64,000 bases of DNA. It comes from a bacterium (GTDB lineage Bacteria > CAIWAD01). The translations under genes and the position numbers were made by a program. Numbering within the stretch: position 1 is the first letter of the stretch; every line of letters starts with the position of its first letter. The notes beneath the pieces are model-generated. The model saw only the letters and a list, made by a program, of their open reading frames with translations. It had not been told where the DNA came from and searched no databases. Below are positions 62,023-64,000 of the stretch, in pieces. The DNA is taken from NCBI GenBank assembly GCA_030429345.1, contig JAUIFJ010000018.1, positions 23,286-87,285 on the forward strand, written 5' to 3'.

Positions 62023-62672
62023 TCCAGCAATCCCAGGTAGATCAGCGTCATTGCAAGAGTATTGTATACCCCATGGCAGATGATGGATGCCCAAAGGTTC
62101 CGCCTGAAGGCCAGGAACAGGCCAAGATAGACCACGCCGACCACGAGAGCGTTAAGGGCCCCGGCGGCTCCCAGTTGCAGGTGGTAGGCCCCGAAGAGCA
62201 GGGCCGCCAGGGCAAAGGCCAGCACCGTCGCCTGCCGGCCGGGAAGCATCTTCTCCAGGCGGGTGAAGAGGAAGCCGTGGAAGACGATCTGCTCGTAGAA
62301 CCCGCCGATCAGCCAACCCATGACGAGCATGATGAGGAACTGGATCCGGTTCTCGCGCAGGAAGTCGTAGAGGCCGACCTCTGCCGACTCGAAGTCAACG
62401 AAGAGTTCCAGCAAGGGAAAGACGAGCAGCTGCATCACGCCAAGAATCGCGACGGCCGACAAGCTTCCGACAAGGACCGCCTTCGCCGTGATCGACCTGA
62501 AGGAGAAACCAATGCTGGCGAAGGTCTCGCCAGCCTGTTTCAGGGACAGCCAGACCAGCAGCAGGATCGGCAGCGTGTAGCCGAAATTGGGCAGCAGGCC
62601 CAGGTGGGGAAAGAGCACGATGGCGGCGATGGCCAGGAGGCGAATGGGGGTGACAAGGTGGCGGCTGCGCAT
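62019..62672 (-). CDS. CPBP-family intramembrane protein with altered EExxxR motif
   Basis: A 217-residue multi-spanning protein of the CPBP/Abi family (about six helices). Family motifs are YEQIVFHGFLFTRLEK, where EExxxR would be expected, FGAYHLQLG (FxxxH) and IICHGVYNTLA (HxxxN/B). In the first motif the second Glu is Gln and the Arg is His, so catalytic competence as a Rce1-like glutamyl intramembrane protease is doubtful. Members act in prenyl-protein processing or bacteriocin immunity; the role here is unknown. A small frame is coupled to its stop. Confidence 0.82.
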   Translation of the reverse strand: MRSRHLVTPIRLLAIAAIVLFPHLGLLPNFGYTLPILLLVWLSLKQAGETFASIGFSFRSITAKAVLVGSLSAVAILGVMQLLVFPLLELFVDFESAEVGLYDFLRENRIQFLIMLVMGWLIGGFYEQIVFHGFLFTRLEKMLPGRQATVLAFALAALLFGAYHLQLGAAGALNALVVGVVYLGLFLAFRRNLWASIICHGVYNTLAMTLIYLGLLE

Positions 62673-63010
62673 GGCCCCAATGTATCCAGCAGGGAGGACT
62701 CAGCCAACCTTCTTACAGACACGGGCGCAGAGGAGGCCCGCCCCTGCGAATCCGCAGGACCTCGACGCTTTGATTGGCATGGGCGAACGGCCAAGGACCG
62801 CTGGAGCTTCCGCCTCGCGCGCAGCCCCCAAGCATCGATCCTGATCGTCGCGACAAAGGCCGGCAGCAGGAAGGCGAGCACGGAGGCTTTGTGCTTCATG
62901 ACAGGTGCTCAGTCATGGATAGAAGAAGTCCGAACGACCCTGGAGATTGAAGCTGTGGGATCGAAACGGGTTGCCTCCAGGCCAGGGCAAAGCCGCCTCC
63001 GGCCCAGCCG
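62673..63010. other. Gene-poor spacer
   Basis: About 338 bp. On the minus strand an ATG at 62899 opens a frame with a signal-peptide-like start (MKHKASVLAFLLPAFVATIR), but it soon loses protein character and runs into the CPBP gene, so it may be a gene remnant. No other feature was seen. Confidence 0.3.
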
Positions 63011-63586
63011 CTATCGCCGTACAAGGTACTCCGTGATCGAATAGCCGCTGTCGAAGGAGCGGTGTGCGTCCTTTTGCAGAGGGAAGACATCCAGTTCGTC
63101 GCGAAAGAGCGGAATGCCCTCGCCGAAGCAGACTGGAGCGGACTTCAGGATGATTCGGTCGACCAGCCCAGCCTGCAGGAGCGTCGTCGCCAACATGCTT
63201 CCGCCACAGATCCAGATCGCTTTCCCCGCCTTCGCCTTCAACCCAGCGACGCGCTCAGTGAGCATCGAGTCGATGAGTGTCACAGCCGGATCGGGAGACG
63301 CTGACATCGAGCCGGAGACCACGTACTGGTCGAGCGTCGGATACGGGTTGGTCAACCCCTGCTTCACGCCGATTTCGTAGGTGGCTCGCCCCATGAGCAC
63401 AGCGTCAAATCGCAGGTTCCCGGCGCGGCTGGCGCCCGGACGCATCGGCGCAGGAAGTGTTTCCGGATAGTGGGTCTTCAGCGCGTCGATGAAGGTCTCA
63501 TCCCATGGAAAGTCCTCGAATGACCCATTGGACCGGGCGATGAATCCATCGAGTGTCGCCGCAATGTAGTAGACCAGTTCACGCAT
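63011..63586 (-). CDS. Dihydrofolate reductase-like (RibD C-terminal) protein
   Basis: A 191-residue protein of the RibD_C/DHFR-like family: MRELVYYIAATLDGFIARS at the start, DAVLMGRATYEIGV, VVSGSMSASPDPAVTLID, KAIWICGGSMLATTLLQAGLVDRIILKSAPVCFGEGIPLF (NADPH-binding GG motif and the typical end). Function in this family is usually unassigned; reductase of small heterocycles is likely. The start at 63586 has AAGGAG seven to eight bases upstream; the longer frame at 63634 lacks one. Confidence 0.88.
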   Translation of the reverse strand: MRELVYYIAATLDGFIARSNGSFEDFPWDETFIDALKTHYPETLPAPMRPGASRAGNLRFDAVLMGRATYEIGVKQGLTNPYPTLDQYVVSGSMSASPDPAVTLIDSMLTERVAGLKAKAGKAIWICGGSMLATTLLQAGLVDRIILKSAPVCFGEGIPLFRDELDVFPLQKDAHRSFDSGYSITEYLVRR

Positions 63587-64000
63587 GGGCATCTCCTTGT
63601 TATCCGAAGGTTCCTCGAGCATGTGGAAGTACACTGGACCGGCGCTTGCCGAATCCCGAAGAAGTGGATCGGCCGCTTGTATTACAGAATTGCATTTCGA
63701 CAGTGTCGCAACGATTCCTGAGGGTCCGGGCCCCTAGTGTCGGAATGCGTTTCAGTTTCCAACGCACCACGCCAGGGCCCTGGACAGGCTCGTCTTCCGC
63801 AGGCTGCGCAGCAAGTTCACGAGTTTCCTCTGCCCATTCACCTTCTTTCGACTCTGCAAACTAAAACGACGAATGCCGATCCTCCGATTTCAATCTGGAG
63901 GCAGTAGTGTCCCATAGTTTTCACCATATAAACATTTGATTTTCATTGGTTTGAAGAATTGGTTCTCGGTGTCTACAGTGTAACGCGTCAAGTAATTCAA
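63587..64000. other. Spacer with AT-rich right edge
   Basis: About 414 bp without a gene that I can support. Up to about 63860 the composition is as elsewhere. The last 100-140 bp (TTTTCACCATATAAACATTT and onward) become strongly AT-rich, unlike the rest of the window. This may be the promoter region of a gene to the right or the border of a foreign segment. Confidence 0.35.

Noticed and set aside
62540-62899. Minus-strand frame with signal-peptide-like start
   Set aside because: After about 25 residues the sequence becomes Arg/Ser-rich and overlaps the CPBP gene; treated as spacer or gene remnant.

Overview
The window is 64 kb of a high-GC (roughly 63-65% by eye) chromosome from a Gram-negative bacterium with an outer membrane: porin, lipoproteins, lytic transglycosylase. 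A secreted protein ends in a NPFNPSTEIAFEL-type C-terminal sorting domain, and several very large secreted beta-rich proteins occur. Together these suggest an uncultured lineage of the Fibrobacterota-Chlorobiota-Bacteroidota (FCB) side of the tree (Delongbacteria, Krumholzibacteria, Eisenbacteria, Latescibacteria or similar). The phylum is inference; no rRNA gene is present to fix it.

Layout. 1-760: right end of an integrated element, with a 5' integrase part that runs off the window and a duplicated 3' half of a tRNA (tRNA-Gln-like) as the attachment site. 870-2430: a low-GC PQQ-propeller lipoprotein gene bracketed by a 165-bp direct repeat of the 3' end of a FAD-dependent oxidoreductase gene. 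3.9-7.7 kb: ABC-2 exporter plus MltF-like lytic transglycosylase, overlapping genes. 8.0-14.2 kb (minus): 2-oxoglutarate dehydrogenase sucA-sucB-lpd and a DUF1579-like exported protein. 15.0-22.8 kb (plus): eight-gene kynurenine degradation operon, from formylkynurenine to 2-aminomuconate and beyond. 23-35 kb: secreted proteins (sorting-domain protein, large metzincin-type protease, two paralogous multidomain beta proteins), each followed by a clear terminator. 35.2-38.1 kb (minus): pyrR-pyrB-pyrC' with a PyrR RNA-binding site; the dihydroorotase homologue has lost its zinc ligands. 38.4-47.0 kb (plus): a small membrane protein and recC-recB-recD. 47.2-50.8 kb: porin, tiny phosphate-binding-like periplasmic protein and a chemoreceptor. 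51-57 kb: ftcD, a triple-receiver response regulator, glgC, an OYE-family flavoenzyme. 57-64 kb: small membrane proteins, cupin, SpoIIAA-like protein, NmrA-like reductase, CPBP protein and a DHFR-like protein, with a truncated gene and gene-poor spacers.

The kynurenine operon is nearly complete by itself: formamidase, KMO, kynureninase, 3-hydroxyanthranilate dioxygenase, ACMS decarboxylase, aminomuconate semialdehyde dehydrogenase, RidA-type aminomuconate deaminase and an SDR that lacks the usual catalytic Tyr and Lys. Tryptophan 2,3-dioxygenase is absent here. Intergenic spaces hold several repeat families: a CACGGAG palindromic element, a CCCGTGGCTTGACCACGGG element, a CTGCAGGC(TTGC)GCCTGCAG hairpin in tandem, and an inverted pair of hexanucleotide repeats. 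No CRISPR array, complete tRNA, rRNA or transposase gene was seen.
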